DNA of 64,000 bases from Mycolicibacterium arabiense (lineage in GTDB: Bacteria; Actinomycetota; Actinomycetes; Mycobacteriales; Mycobacteriaceae). Within the stretch, counting starts at the first letter, position 1; every line of letters begins with the position of its first letter. Below, one piece after another: positions 19,359-29,071 of this stretch. The position numbers and the translations under genes are program-made. The notes beneath the pieces are model-generated. The model saw only the letters and a list, made by a program, of their open reading frames with translations, was not told the origin of the DNA and made no database searches. The stretch lies in NCBI RefSeq assembly GCF_010731815.2, contig NZ_AP022593.1, positions 5,332,001 to 5,396,000 of the forward strand, read 5' to 3'.

Positions 19359-20282
19359 CTACTGCACCGGGATCTGGATGCCCTCGGACGGCTGAACGAT
19401 CACGAAGCCCTGGCCGTGGAACGAGACTTGCAGTGCCTCACCAGAACCGCGGCCGATCAGTGCGCCGGCCTTGAACGTCGTCTTGAGTTGGGTCTGCAGG
19501 TTGGCCGACCATGCGACGACGGCGTTGGTGTCGGCGAACGTCGGCGCTTCGGCGGCATCGAGCACCACCGGCGGACCGTCGGTCGTGATCGCCACCCATC
19601 CGGTGCCGCGCAGCGTCGTGTTGAACAGGCCGCCGGTGGCGATGCTGCCGCCCTTCACTCGCTCGATGTTCCAGTCCAGGCTCGAGGAGAACGCCAGGAC
19701 GTTCTTGCCGCTGACCGACAGTCCGGAGTTGTTCAGGTTCAGCAGGTGCACGTCGTAGGCGCGTTCGGCGAGGAAGACGTCGCCCTGGCCCTGGCAGCGC
19801 ATGAGTGGTAGCCCCTCACCGGTCAGCGCCTTCTTGAGGAACTTCCCGGCGCCGCCGCCCTCGAACGCGAAGTCGACGTTGCCCTGGTAGGCGACCATCG
19901 AGCCCTGCCGCGCCATGAACGGTTCACCGAGCCGCACCCGCAGCAGCTTGGTGTTCTGGTTGGCGATCGCCTTGGCTTCCTTCTCGCTGAAGCGGCCGTC
20001 GACCAGATCGCCGGTGATGCCTGCGAAGCCATCGCCCTGGGCCGTCGCCTGCGGCATGGCCTGCGGCTCGGGGCGCTCGTGCTGCCCTCCCTGGTGAGCG
20101 GCGGGCTGTCCGCCGTGCTGTTCGGCACCCTGCTGGCCCGCGGGTGCGCCGCCGCCCAGCGGAGCGGTGCCGCTACGGCCCTGGTGTGACACCTGGTCGG
20201 TCCAATTCCGGCCGTCCCACCAGCGGTAATCGAAACGACCCTCGGGGTCGGGTTGCCAACTGCCTGCTCCGGGTCCAGTCAC
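19359..20282 (-). CDS. AIM24 family protein with N-terminal DUF2510
   Basis: 307 aa from GTG 20282, chosen because GAGGAG lies a few bases upstream. An upstream in-frame ATG would add 68 non-conserved residues. Residues about 7-30 (SWQPDPEGRFDYRWWDGRNW) are a DUF2510 WW-like motif. A Gly/Gln/His-rich linker follows to about residue 90, then an AIM24-like beta-rich domain (GSMVAYQGNVDFAFEGGGAG, VLAFSSSLDWNIERVKGGSI, GRGSGEALQVSFHGQGFVIV). The function of bacterial AIM24 proteins is not established. It is divergent from a small membrane protein and leads the ligase operon. Confidence 0.85.
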   Translation of the reverse strand: MTGPGAGSWQPDPEGRFDYRWWDGRNWTDQVSHQGRSGTAPLGGGAPAGQQGAEQHGGQPAAHQGGQHERPEPQAMPQATAQGDGFAGITGDLVDGRFSEKEAKAIANQNTKLLRVRLGEPFMARQGSMVAYQGNVDFAFEGGGAGKFLKKALTGEGLPLMRCQGQGDVFLAERAYDVHLLNLNNSGLSVSGKNVLAFSSSLDWNIERVKGGSIATGGLFNTTLRGTGWVAITTDGPPVVLDAAEAPTFADTNAVVAWSANLQTQLKTTFKAGALIGRGSGEALQVSFHGQGFVIVQPSEGIQIPVQ

Positions 20283-20426
20283 CGGTCTCTCCTCGAAGAT
20301 TGATTGCGGTGGATCGAACGTGCCTCCTGCGCACTGATCTAGAACATTAGGGCAACCCGTCGCGACGGTGTGGCTCCCGGAGGTCTTCGCGCCCGGTAGC
20401 ACCACGTCAGCTGGCATGCTGCTGGC

Positions 20427-20636
20427 ATGCCGAACGAAATCGATCCGACCCGCGCCAAGGGTGCTCTCGCGGTCGTCAAGCAACACCCCGGAATGGTGCT
20501 CTTCCTGACGACACCGGCGCTGCTCCTGGCCGGCGTCGTGTGGGTGCTCGCCGGCCCCGGCTGGGCGGCGTTGGTACTGGTCGCGCTGGTGCTCGGCGGC
20601 GGCGCGGCGCTGTACGCGGGCCTCAAGCGGCGCTGA
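20427..20636 (+). CDS. Small two-helix membrane protein, unknown
   Basis: 69 aa. Two hydrophobic helices (about residues 22-40 and 43-62) end in a basic LKRR tail. The N-terminus PNEIDPTRAKGALAVVKQHP is polar. A 9-base direct repeat CTGGCATGC (20411 and 20422) overlaps the start codon. I do not recognise the family; it looks like a conserved short actinobacterial membrane protein. Confidence 0.7.
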   Translation: MPNEIDPTRAKGALAVVKQHPGMVLFLTTPALLLAGVVWVLAGPGWAALVLVALVLGGGAALYAGLKRR

Positions 20637-20679
20637 TCGAACCCGTTACGCCCACGGGTGAACGACGCCCTGTTGCACG

Positions 20680-20700
20680 TGTAACGGTGTAATCATGTAA
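20680..20700 (+). repeat. Three TGTAA repeats at 8-base spacing before the next gene
   Basis: TGTAA occurs at 20680, 20688 and 20696, exactly 8 bases apart, ending 2 bases before the ATG at 20703. The regular spacing and position suggest a regulator-binding array or a leaderless start region; nothing here proves either. Confidence 0.6.
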
Positions 20701-20702
20701 GC

Positions 20703-21266
20703 ATGAGAACGCACAGTCACCGCGGCCGCTCCGGCGGCTGGCAGCAAGCACAACAGCCCGACGCGTCGTCCGCGCCCGACTGGATCGCAGGACGCCTGCC
20801 CGACGGCTGGTTCAGCGGGGATCCCACCGTGACAGTCGACCGGGAAGAGATCACGGTCGTCGGCCGTCTCCCCGACGCCGAGGGGGAGGAGAGCGAGGCC
20901 AGGGCATCGGGCCGCGCCGCCCGCTTCCGCGAGGAGACCCGCTCGGAGCGGATGCGCATCGCCGACGAGGCCGAGGCCCGTTACGGGCGCAAGGTGGCGT
21001 GGGGCGTAGAGATCGGGGTAGTGGGCTCCAATGCCGTCGAACGAATCCTGTTCACCAACATCGCCGTACCGGTGATGACACGGCTACGGCAGCCCGAACG
21101 CCAGGTTCTCGACACACTCGTCGACGCCGGGGTCGCCAGGTCGCGCTCCGATGCGCTGGTCTGGTCGGTGCGCCTGGTCGGCCAGCACGCCGACGAATGG
21201 CTCGGTCAGCTGCGCGAGGCGATGTCGACGGTCGACGACCTGCGCGCCGAGGGGCCGAAGCTCTAA
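20703..21266 (+). CDS. Conserved hypothetical protein
   Basis: 187 aa, soluble and charged. The N-terminus is low-complexity (SHRGRSGGWQQAQQ). A conserved-looking core follows: WIAGRLPDGWFSGDPTVTVD, EITVVGRLPD, then a long charged helix (RAARFREETRSERMRIADEA) and TRLRQPERQVLDTLVDAGVA with SRSDALVWSVRLVGQHADEW. The last part resembles an RHH-like or swapped-helix region in which DNA contact is conceivable. I do not recognise a named family. Its stop overlaps the stop of the convergent molybdopterin gene. Confidence 0.75.
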   Translation: MRTHSHRGRSGGWQQAQQPDASSAPDWIAGRLPDGWFSGDPTVTVDREEITVVGRLPDAEGEESEARASGRAARFREETRSERMRIADEAEARYGRKVAWGVEIGVVGSNAVERILFTNIAVPVMTRLRQPERQVLDTLVDAGVARSRSDALVWSVRLVGQHADEWLGQLREAMSTVDDLRAEGPKL

Positions 21267-23461
21267 CCCAGGCGCTCGACCCGCACGTACGTCGCGCTGA
21301 GCGTCGACGTCTGCGACAGCGGATCCATGCCTTCGGCGTCGACCAGCAGGTTGCGGTTGACGCCGAAGGACTGCGCTGCCGCGCCGCCGCGGGGGTCGAA
21401 GATCCGCGACCCCCATCCGTGGTCCACCACCACCAGACCCCGCCGCAGTCGCGGCGACAGGCGGGCGTCGAGTTCGATCGACCCCACGGGCGAGGACACC
21501 CGAACCCGTTCGCCGTCAGCGACGTCGAGCGTCGCCGCGTCGTCGGGATGCATCAGGACCTCGTTGCCCTTGCCCGCCGGGTGCAGGCCCGGCAGTTCGT
21601 TGAGCCAGGAGTTCATCGAGTGCCGATTGCGGCGGTTGCCGAGCTGCAACGGGTAACCCGGAGGGGCTGACGGCGCAGGCCGCCCGAGCAGTTCCCGCGC
21701 CCTCGCGACGAACTCGGGCGGCGCGGCGTGCACCCGCTTGTCGTCGGTGCGCAGCGCGTCGCGGAAGTGCCCGAACTCGCGCGGCCCGAGGACCAGTCCG
21801 TGCGGGTTGCCGACCACGTCGCGCCACTTGAGCTTGCGACCGTTCACCTTTCGCGACGTGGCGATCAGCAGCCGGTTGATCCAGTGCGGGGTGAACTCCA
21901 GGCCGGGCCGCCGCGTGAGTGCCGCGGCCCGCCGGGTCGCCGCCACGAAGCCGTTGACGCCCTTGGCCCCGAACAGCGGCCGCCGCATCGCTAGCGCGAG
22001 GTCCACCCAGATCCGCCACTCCTCGCGGGCGCCCGGAGGCGGTTCGACGGCCTTGGCGCCGTACTGGACGAACGGTTCGTCGTGCATGCTGCTGGTGAAC
22101 GCGGGCAGGTCGTTTCGTTCCAACCAGTGCACGGCGGGTAGCAGCCAGTGCGCGTGACGGTGGCTCTCCCGCTGGACGAAGTCGACGGCCACCAGCAGGT
22201 CCAGCGACTCGAGCGCGGCATCGAGTTTCGCACCGTCGGGACCCGATACGACCGGATTGCCGCTGTTGATCACCAGCGCCTTGATCTGCCCGCGGCCGGG
22301 CGTGGTGATCTCGTCGGGGAGTTCGGCGAGCGCGTGTGCGCCTGCGATCATCTCGCGGCCGCGCAGTCGGCTGTAGTGCGGCTCGACCTTCGCCAGCTCG
22401 AACATCCGCAGCGCGTCGACGTAGCCGCGCTCGAACCGTCGACCGCCGGGCCGGTCCATGCGCCCGGTGACGACGTTCAGCACGTGGCCCAGCCACTCGG
22501 CGACCGTCCCTGCCTCGTGCAGCGAGACCCCGGTGCGGGTCACGACCATCGCCCCGGCAGCGGTCGCGAAACCCCGTGCGACGGACTCGATGTGGTCGCG
22601 GGGGATCTCGCAGCGAGCCGCGAGGTCGTCGAGGTCGGCATCGGCGACCAGCGCCCGTAGTTCCGGTACGCCGGTGGCGAGATCGGCGCAGTCCTCCCGG
22701 TGCTCCAGTCCCTCGTCGAGGATCACCTTCACCATCGCCAGCAGCAGCGCCCAGTCCTGGCCCGGCTTGACGGCGAGGTGGACGTCGGCCTTCTGCGCCG
22801 ACTCGGTGGCCACCGGGTCGACGACGACGATGGTCGCGCCGGCCTTCTGCCGGTCGAGCGCGCGGCGCCAGCCGCCCGGCACGGTCTCCAGCCAGTTCCA
22901 GGCGCTGACAGCCGGGTTGGTGCCGACCAGCAGGAAGTAGTCGCATGCGTCGATGTCGGAGACCGGTGACATCAGCTGCGAGCCGTACATCGCCTCGGAC
23001 ACCACGTGCATGGCGTTCTGGTCCACGGACCCCACGAAGTAGCGGCTCTTGGTTCCGATGGCGTCGAGCCAGCCGTTCATGAAGATGATGTTCGACGACG
23101 AGAAGCCGGCCGGGTTGCCGTAGTAGACGCCGATCGCGTCGGGACCGTCCGCGTCGATCAGCCCGTTCATTCGGGCAGCGATGTCGGTCAGCGCCTCGTC
23201 CCACGTGGTCTCGACGTACGACTCTCCGACGCGGCGCATCGGGTTGACGATGCGGCGCGGGTGTTCGACGAGCTGGTTGGCGGTGCGGCCCTTCGCGCAG
23301 AAGTCGTGCCAACTGTGGGCGTTGAGCTTGTCCGGCGCGATCTTGGTGACGCGATTGCCTTCGACGGTCACGTCGATGCCGCACGCTGCCAGGCAGTACC
23401 GGCAGAAGGTGTGCACCGTACGGACGTCGGATGCCGTCGCGACGGTCGGCCGGGTGGTCAT
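21263..23461 (-). CDS. Molybdopterin-dependent oxidoreductase with 4Fe-4S cluster
   Basis: 732 aa from ATG 23461. The N-terminal cluster motif is Cys20-x2-Cys23-x3-Cys27 with Cys55 (FCRYCLAACG, FCAKGRTANQ), as in nitrate reductase/formate dehydrogenase-type enzymes. Then GPDAIGVYYGNPAGFSSSN and GTNPAVSAWNW (MGD-binding) follow, and the C-terminal MoCo domain starts at about residue 620 with NELPGLHPAGKGNEVLMHPD. No Tat signal is visible, so it is probably cytoplasmic. The molybdenum ligand is not clear; no Cys stands at the usual position (FVGSVDQNAMHVVS). Substrate and redox partner are unknown. Confidence 0.9.
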   Translation of the reverse strand: MTTRPTVATASDVRTVHTFCRYCLAACGIDVTVEGNRVTKIAPDKLNAHSWHDFCAKGRTANQLVEHPRRIVNPMRRVGESYVETTWDEALTDIAARMNGLIDADGPDAIGVYYGNPAGFSSSNIIFMNGWLDAIGTKSRYFVGSVDQNAMHVVSEAMYGSQLMSPVSDIDACDYFLLVGTNPAVSAWNWLETVPGGWRRALDRQKAGATIVVVDPVATESAQKADVHLAVKPGQDWALLLAMVKVILDEGLEHREDCADLATGVPELRALVADADLDDLAARCEIPRDHIESVARGFATAAGAMVVTRTGVSLHEAGTVAEWLGHVLNVVTGRMDRPGGRRFERGYVDALRMFELAKVEPHYSRLRGREMIAGAHALAELPDEITTPGRGQIKALVINSGNPVVSGPDGAKLDAALESLDLLVAVDFVQRESHRHAHWLLPAVHWLERNDLPAFTSSMHDEPFVQYGAKAVEPPPGAREEWRIWVDLALAMRRPLFGAKGVNGFVAATRRAAALTRRPGLEFTPHWINRLLIATSRKVNGRKLKWRDVVGNPHGLVLGPREFGHFRDALRTDDKRVHAAPPEFVARARELLGRPAPSAPPGYPLQLGNRRNRHSMNSWLNELPGLHPAGKGNEVLMHPDDAATLDVADGERVRVSSPVGSIELDARLSPRLRRGLVVVDHGWGSRIFDPRGGAAAQSFGVNRNLLVDAEGMDPLSQTSTLSATYVRVERLG

Positions 23462-23538
23462 GGTGGCATCCTGCCGGGCGAATCCGCGCCGCACCGGTGA
23501 ACGCGAATGAGCGCACCGCTTGTTTCGCGCTCCCCTTG

Positions 23539-23604
23539 CTCGCGAGATCTACACCAGCGTCGTGGGTGACGCGCGGAGCACGACCGTGGTGTAGACCTCG
23601 CGAG
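23539..23604. terminator. Large intergenic stem-loop
   Basis: The 17-base arms CTCGCGAGATCTACACC (23539-23555) and GGTGTAGACCTCGCGAG (23588-23604) pair with one G-T type mismatch, and an inner CGTGGGTG..CACGACCG region adds a GTCGTG/CACGAC stem. It lies between the end of the ABC exporter operon and the start of the molybdopterin gene, both on the minus strand, so it could terminate the exporter transcript. A dispersed repeat element is the alternative. Confidence 0.65.
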
Positions 23605-23614
23605 GATTCCGGGC

Positions 23615-25507
23615 TCAGGCCCTCGTCATCGCCCAGTACTCGCCGTGGCGGGCCAGCAGGTCGTCGTGGGTGCCGCTCTCCACGATGCGGCCCGCCTCCA
23701 TCACCAGGATCACGTCGGCGTCGCGGATCGTCGAAAGCCGGTGCGCGATGATGAAACTCGTCCGGTCGCGGCGCAGTTCGGCGGTCGCCTGCTGGATCAA
23801 CACCTCGGTGCGGGTGTCCACCGAGCTGGTGGCCTCGTCGAGGATCAGCAGGTGCGGGCGCGCGAGGATAGCCCGCGCGATCGTGATCAACTGCTTCTCG
23901 CCCGCGCTGACGTTGCCGCCGTCGTCGTTGACCCGGGTGGCGTAGCCGTCGGGCAGCGTGTGCACGAACCGGTCGACGTGGGCAGCCGTCGCGGCGGCGA
24001 TCACCTCGTCCTCGGTCGCGTCGGGCCTGCCGTAGGCGATGTTGTCGTAGATGGTGCCGCCGAACAGCCAGGTGTCTTGCAGCACCATGCCGATCCGGGA
24101 CCGCACGTCGTGACGGCTCATCGTGGTGATGTCGACGCCGTCGATCAGGATGCGGCCCGAGTCCACCTCGTAGAACCGCATCAGGAGGTTCACCAGCGTC
24201 GTCTTGCCCGCACCGGTCGGGCCGACGATCGCCACGGTGCTGCCCGGCTCGGCGACCAGGGACAGGTCCGAGATCACCGGCGTGCCCGGCCGGTAGCCGA
24301 AGTGGACGTGCTCGAACTCGACGCGGCCCGCGGCCCGGTCGGGGACCCGGGCGGGCACCGGCGGATCGGGCACCTGCTCGTCGGCGTCGAGCAGGTCGAA
24401 CACGCGCTCCGCGCTGGCGATCCCGGACTGCATCGTGTTGTACATCGACGCCACCTGCGTCAGCGGCTGATTGAACTGCCGGACGTACTGGATGAAGGCC
24501 TGGATGCCGCCGAGGGTGATCTGACCCGTGGCGACCTGCAGGCCGCCGACCACGGCGACGGCCACGTAGCTGATGTTGCCGATGAACGTCGTCACCGGAC
24601 CCACCAGGCCGGAGAGGAACTGAGCGCCGACGCTCGCCTCGTACACGTCGTCGTTGAGGTCGCGGAACCGGTCTTCGGCGTGCGCCCGGTGCCCGAAGGT
24701 CTTGACGACGGTGAACCCGCTGTAGGTCTCCTCGATGTGGGCGTTGAGCCTGCCGGTGTTGCGCCACTGCGCGACGAACAGCTTCTGCGACCGCCGTGCG
24801 ATGGTGCGGGTCGCCCACAGCGACAGCGGCACGACGACCACGGTGATCCCGGTCAGCAGCGGCGAGATGGTGAGCATCATCGCGAGCACCGCGACGACGG
24901 TCAGGATCGACGTCAGGAGTTGGGCGATCGTCATCGACAGCGACGACTGGATGTTGTCGACGTCGTTGGTGACCCGGCTCAGCACCTCGCCGCGCTGCCG
25001 GGTGTCGAAGTAGGACAGCGGAAGTCGATGCACCTTGGCCTCGACGTCGGCGCGCATCGCGACCATGGTGCGCTGCACGACGACGTTGAGCAGGCGCGCC
25101 TGCAACCAGATCAGCAGGGCGGCAACCAGGTACAGGCCGAGCGCGAGCAGCAGTGTCCGGCCCACGGCATCGAAGTCGACGCCACGGCCTGGCACGACGT
25201 CCATGCCGGACAGCAGGTCGGCGAACGTCGTGTCGCCACGGGCCCGCGCTTGCTCGACGGCCTCGGCCTTGCTGAGCCCGGCGGGCAACTCGCGGCCGAT
25301 CACGCCGTTGAACAGCAGGTCGGTGGCGTGTCCGAGGATGCGCGGCCCGACGACGCCGAGCGCGATGCCGCCGATGCCGAGCAGCAGCACGGTCGCGGTC
25401 AGACCACGCTGCGGCACCAGGCGCCGCAGCAGGCGCGTCGCGCTGCCCTTGAAGTCGCGGGTGCGCTCGGCAGGCGGCTCCATCATGGGCCGCAGGGGCC
25501 GGGTCAC
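23615..25507 (-). CDS. ABC exporter half-transporter, catalytic-site subunit (Rv1272c-like)
   Basis: 630 aa from GTG 25507, whose GTGA overlaps the stop of the partner gene; ATG 25486 is an alternative. It has six membrane helices in the first about 370 residues, then a nucleotide-binding domain with Walker [13 protein letters not shown], signature VSAGEKQLI, Walker [13 protein letters not shown] (catalytic Glu present) and switch His in IIAHRLSTI. It forms a heterodimer with the upstream partner, exporting lipids, drugs or siderophore-like molecules; the substrate is unknown. The position matches Rv1272c. Confidence 0.92.
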   Translation of the reverse strand: MTRPLRPMMEPPAERTRDFKGSATRLLRRLVPQRGLTATVLLLGIGGIALGVVGPRILGHATDLLFNGVIGRELPAGLSKAEAVEQARARGDTTFADLLSGMDVVPGRGVDFDAVGRTLLLALGLYLVAALLIWLQARLLNVVVQRTMVAMRADVEAKVHRLPLSYFDTRQRGEVLSRVTNDVDNIQSSLSMTIAQLLTSILTVVAVLAMMLTISPLLTGITVVVVPLSLWATRTIARRSQKLFVAQWRNTGRLNAHIEETYSGFTVVKTFGHRAHAEDRFRDLNDDVYEASVGAQFLSGLVGPVTTFIGNISYVAVAVVGGLQVATGQITLGGIQAFIQYVRQFNQPLTQVASMYNTMQSGIASAERVFDLLDADEQVPDPPVPARVPDRAAGRVEFEHVHFGYRPGTPVISDLSLVAEPGSTVAIVGPTGAGKTTLVNLLMRFYEVDSGRILIDGVDITTMSRHDVRSRIGMVLQDTWLFGGTIYDNIAYGRPDATEDEVIAAATAAHVDRFVHTLPDGYATRVNDDGGNVSAGEKQLITIARAILARPHLLILDEATSSVDTRTEVLIQQATAELRRDRTSFIIAHRLSTIRDADVILVMEAGRIVESGTHDDLLARHGEYWAMTRA

Positions 25508-27228
25508 CGGGTCACGCTCTGGGAGTCCGCGAACTCCGCGTATGGCGGACAGTCCTGCAGCAGGGCGGCGTGCGACCCGACGCCGACGACCAAGCCGTCG
25601 TCGACGACGACGATCTGGTCGGCCTCGGCGATCGTCGAGATGCGTTGCGACACGACGATCACCGTCGCGCCGGCGGAGACGTCGCGCAGCGCGGCGCGCA
25701 CCCGCGCGTCGGTGCGCACGTCGAGGGCGGAGAACGCGTCGTCGAACAGGTAGACCGAGGGCCGCCGGATGACCGCCCGCGCGATGGCGATTCGCTGCCG
25801 CTGCCCGCCGGACAGGTTGGCGCCGCCCTGGGCGACGGGCATCGCCAGGCCCTCGGGGTGCGCCGAGACGAAGTCGTCGGCCGCTGCGACGCGCAGCGCC
25901 TCCCACATCTCCTCGTCGGTCGCGCCGTCCCTGCCGTAGCGCAGGTTGTCGGCGACGGTTCCGGAGAACAGATAGCCGCGCTGGGGCACCAGCCCGATCC
26001 CGGACCACAGCACCTCGGTGTCGTACTCCCGGACGTCGACGCCGTCGAACCGCACCGCGCCATCGGTGACGTCGTAGAGCCGGCAGATCAGCGACAGCAG
26101 CGTCGACTTGCCCGCTCCCGTCGAGCCGACCACGGCGGTGGTGGTACCAGGCCGTGCGGTGAACGAGACGTCCTGCACCACGGGCTGTTCCGCACCGGGG
26201 TGGCGGAACGTCACGCCGTCGAGGACGATCTCGCCGGTGCGCTTCGACGGCGCGCGCGGGTGCTCGGGGCTCGCGATGGCCGCGGGCGTGTCGAGCACCT
26301 CGCTGATCCGCTCGGCGCACACCGACGCCCGCGGCAGGATGACGAGCACGAAGGTCACGAGCAGCACCGACATCAGGATCTGCATGAAGTAGGACAGGAA
26401 GGCGATCAACGCCCCGACCTGCATCTGACCGGCGTCGATGCGCATGCCGCCGTACCAGATCAACGCGACGCTGGAGACGTTGATCACCAGCGTCGTCACC
26501 GGCAGCATCAGCGCCTGCCACCGGCCCACGGTCAGCGCGGTGTCCGAGAGCGCCTGGTTGGCCGCAGCGAACCGGGCCTTCTCGATCGGTTCGCGAGCGA
26601 AGGCCCGCACCACCCGCAGCCCCGAGAGCTGCTCGCGCAGAACGCGGTTGATGCCATCGATCAAACCCTGCATCGACCGGAACAGCGGCAGCAGGCGGGA
26701 CACGATCCAGTAGTTCGACAGAGCCAGGATCGGCACGCTGACGAGCAGCAACCACGACAGCCCCGCATCGAGGTGCAGCGCCATCGCGATGCCGCCGATG
26801 CTCATGATCGGCGCGGTGACGAACATCGTGCAGGTCATCTGGACGAGCACCTGGATCTGCTGGACGTCGTTGGTGGTGCGGGTCAGCAGCGACGCGGTGC
26901 CGAAGCGTGACGTCTCCTCGGCCGAGAGCCCCGTGACGTGGTGGAAGATCGCCGAGCGCAGATCGCGACCGAAGCCCATGCCTGCGCGCGATCCGAAGAA
27001 CACCGCCCCGATGGCGCACAGCACCTGCATACCGGTCACGCCCAGCATCAGCAGGCCCAGCTCCACGATGACGCCGGTCTGGCCCTGGGCCACGCCGTCG
27101 TCGATGATGGCCGCGTTGATCGTCGGCAGGTAGAGCGACGCCAGCGTGCTGATCACCTGCAGGACGGACACGATGACGAGCAGGCCGCGGTACGGCCGCA
27201 CGTACCGCCGCAGCAGCGCCCAGAGCAT
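25504..27228 (-). CDS. ABC exporter half-transporter, degenerate-site subunit (Rv1273c-like)
   Basis: 574 aa from ATG 27228 ([17 protein letters not shown]). Six membrane helices, then Walker [13 protein letters not shown], signature LSGGQRQRI, and Walker [12 protein letters not shown], where Asp stands in place of the catalytic Glu. The switch position reads VSQRIST, with Gln in place of His. These two changes mark the non-hydrolysing site of asymmetric heterodimeric exporters. It overlaps the second subunit by 4 bases. The gap to lprB on the other side is 129 bases. Confidence 0.92.
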   Translation of the reverse strand: MLWALLRRYVRPYRGLLVIVSVLQVISTLASLYLPTINAAIIDDGVAQGQTGVIVELGLLMLGVTGMQVLCAIGAVFFGSRAGMGFGRDLRSAIFHHVTGLSAEETSRFGTASLLTRTTNDVQQIQVLVQMTCTMFVTAPIMSIGGIAMALHLDAGLSWLLLVSVPILALSNYWIVSRLLPLFRSMQGLIDGINRVLREQLSGLRVVRAFAREPIEKARFAAANQALSDTALTVGRWQALMLPVTTLVINVSSVALIWYGGMRIDAGQMQVGALIAFLSYFMQILMSVLLVTFVLVILPRASVCAERISEVLDTPAAIASPEHPRAPSKRTGEIVLDGVTFRHPGAEQPVVQDVSFTARPGTTTAVVGSTGAGKSTLLSLICRLYDVTDGAVRFDGVDVREYDTEVLWSGIGLVPQRGYLFSGTVADNLRYGRDGATDEEMWEALRVAAADDFVSAHPEGLAMPVAQGGANLSGGQRQRIAIARAVIRRPSVYLFDDAFSALDVRTDARVRAALRDVSAGATVIVVSQRISTIAEADQIVVVDDGLVVGVGSHAALLQDCPPYAEFADSQSVTR

Positions 27229-27357
27229 CCCGTAACTGTCGCATACGCTCCGGTTGGGTCCCTGATCGCCCATTTCCAGCGCGAAACGCCGAAAAGTGCT
27301 GGTCAATCGGTCCGCTGGTGGTTGCCGATCTGCGCTGCCGCTACAGTTGCGGGCGTG

Positions 27358-27954
27358 ATGGGACGACGGGGCGACCACCAGAACGGGACACGTGGCCGAC
27401 GCGACGCGAAGGCTCCAGCGGTCAGGCTGGCCGCCGGGATCCTCGCGGTCACCTCGGTGCTCTCGGCGTGCTCGGGCTCCGACGATCCCGCGAGCCCGGA
27501 CGTGCCGTCGGGCCCCGCACCGGCGGCCGACGTCAAGCACGGGCCGTTCTTCCCGGAGTGCGGCGGGGTCACCGACCAAGCCATGGGCGAACTCACCCAG
27601 GTGCCCGGTCTGGTCAACACGGCCAAGACCTCGGTGGGCTGCCAGTGGCTCGCCGGCGGTGGCGTGCTCGGTCCGCACTTCTCGTTCTCGTGGTTCCGCG
27701 GCAGCCCCATCGGCCGCGAACGCAAGACCGAGGAACTCTCCAGGACCAGCGTCGAGGACATCAACATCGAAGGACACGACGGCTTCATCGCCCTCAACGA
27801 CGATCCGACGCTGGGCGTGAGCCTGTGCGAGATCGGCATCCAGTTCGACGACGACTTCATCGAATGGTCGATCAGCTTCGCCCAGAAGCCCTTCCCCGAC
27901 GCGTGCGAGGTCGCCAAGGAAGTCACCCGCCAGTCGATCGTGAACTCGAAGTGA
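27358..27954 (+). CDS. lprB: Lipoprotein LprB
   Basis: 198 aa from ATG 27358 (a GTG one codon earlier is possible). A basic N-terminus, hydrophobic stretch and lipobox VLSACSGS indicate a lipoprotein anchored outside the cell membrane. The mature part is a DUF3558-type domain: FFPECGGVTDQAM, SVGCQWLAGGG and CEIGIQFDDDFIEW, with conserved cysteines. It is followed and overlapped by lprC as in the Rv1274-Rv1275 pair. Function is not established. Confidence 0.88.
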   Translation: MGRRGDHQNGTRGRRDAKAPAVRLAAGILAVTSVLSACSGSDDPASPDVPSGPAPAADVKHGPFFPECGGVTDQAMGELTQVPGLVNTAKTSVGCQWLAGGGVLGPHFSFSWFRGSPIGRERKTEELSRTSVEDINIEGHDGFIALNDDPTLGVSLCEIGIQFDDDFIEWSISFAQKPFPDACEVAKEVTRQSIVNSK

Positions 27955-27962
27955 GCGCCCGC

Positions 27963-28520
27963 ATGCCTCTGCGTCGCATCCTGACGACGATCGGCGCCAT
28001 GCTCGCGGCGCTGACGGTGCTGCTCGGCGTGCAGGGCTGCACCCGCTCGGTGGAGGGTGCCGCCGTCCGCGCCGGGTCCGGGGAGAACGCGCGCAACGAC
28101 GACTCCGAGCGTCAGTACCCGAACCTCCTCAAGGAGTGCGACGTCCTGACCCAGGACATCCTCGCCGAGACCGTCGGCGCGGATCCGCTGGACATCCAAA
28201 GCACCTTCGTCGGTGCGGTCTGCCGGTGGCAGGCATTGAACCCGTCGGGCCTGATCGACATCACCCGCTTCTGGTTCGAGCAGGGCAGCCTCGACAACGA
28301 GCGGTCGGTCGCCGAACAGCTGCAGTATCAGATCGAGAGCCGGTCGGTGGCAGGCGTGCCGTCGATCGTGATGAAGCCCAACGACCCCAACGGTGCGTGC
28401 GGCGTCGCCAGTGACGCGGCCGGCGTGGTCGGGTGGTGGGTCAACCCGCAGGCGCCCGGCATCGACGCGTGCGGCATGGCGATCAAGCTGATGGAACTCA
28501 CGCTCAACACCAACAACTGA
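27963..28520 (+). CDS. lprC: Lipoprotein LprC
   Basis: 185 aa from ATG 27963; an in-frame GTG at 27951 overlaps the lprB stop and is an alternative start. Signal and lipobox end at LLGVQGCTRSV. The mature DUF3558-like domain has LLKECDVLTQDILAETVG, GAVCRWQALNP, GACGVASDA and GIDACGMAIKLMELTL. It is a paralogue of LprB and likely an envelope partner. The downstream SixA-type gene is convergent with a gap of only 5 bases. Confidence 0.87.
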   Translation: MPLRRILTTIGAMLAALTVLLGVQGCTRSVEGAAVRAGSGENARNDDSERQYPNLLKECDVLTQDILAETVGADPLDIQSTFVGAVCRWQALNPSGLIDITRFWFEQGSLDNERSVAEQLQYQIESRSVAGVPSIVMKPNDPNGACGVASDAAGVVGWWVNPQAPGIDACGMAIKLMELTLNTNN

Positions 28521-28525
28521 CCCGA

Positions 28526-29035
28526 CTATCGCGCCACGTGGAAGGCGACCAGTGTCGCCCCGCCCAACTCCAGATCGGCCCACCTGATGTCGGTGTGCAG
28601 CACCGCGATCGCCGAGGTGGGGAACTTCGCGGCGATCTCGGCGGCGGCGTCGGGATCACCGCCGGGGCCAGCCAACCCGAGCGCGAGGCTCGACGTCGTG
28701 GGTTCGTGGCCGACCACCAGGAGCGTCCGGACGTCGTCTCCGACGCCGTTGATGGCCGCGAGAACGGTTCCCGGCGTGGCGTCGTACAACTCGTCGAGGA
28801 ATTCGGTCGGCGCCTCGATGCCCGTCTTGGCCAGCGTCTGCCTTGTGCGGGTGGCGGTCGAGCACAGCACGGCCTCGACCTCGGGTGCGTGCGCGCGGAT
28901 CCACTCCCCGGCCAGCGGCGCCTCGCGGTTGCCGCGGTCGGCCAGCGGCCTGTCGTGGTCGGCGACGCCGTCGGGGTAGCCCGACTTGGCGTGCCGCATC
29001 AACAACAGCGTCCGGCTCTGGTTCGTCGCACTCAC
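28526..29035 (-). CDS. SixA-type histidine phosphatase (Rv1276c-like)
   Basis: 169 aa. The RHG motif near the N-terminus, LLLMRHAKSGYPDG, carries the phosphorylated His; a second Arg is in CSTATRTRQTL, and the distal His is in LLVVGHEPTTSSL. The size fits SixA/phosphohistidine phosphatases, which dephosphorylate phosphohistidine proteins or small phosphoesters. It is convergent with lprC, in the same place as Rv1276c. Confidence 0.9.
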   Translation of the reverse strand: MSATNQSRTLLLMRHAKSGYPDGVADHDRPLADRGNREAPLAGEWIRAHAPEVEAVLCSTATRTRQTLAKTGIEAPTEFLDELYDATPGTVLAAINGVGDDVRTLLVVGHEPTTSSLALGLAGPGGDPDAAAEIAAKFPTSAIAVLHTDIRWADLELGGATLVAFHVAR

Positions 29036-29071
29036 GATCCCAACCTAGGCCGTCGGCGATAGGCTGCCGCG

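Noticed and set aside
21516..24818. Minus-strand open frame of 1100 aa
   Set aside because: It is an out-of-frame shadow of the molybdopterin oxidoreductase and the ABC exporter; its composition is Arg/Pro/Gly-rich and it has no conserved motif.
23645..25753. Plus-strand open frame of 702 aa
   Set aside because: It is antisense to the exporter subunits with no family similarity; only high GC keeps it open.
25508..27244. N-terminal 579 residues in frame with the second exporter subunit
   Set aside because: This stretch is the shifted frame of the partner subunit. The true gene starts at GTG 25507, so it is not a giant fusion protein.
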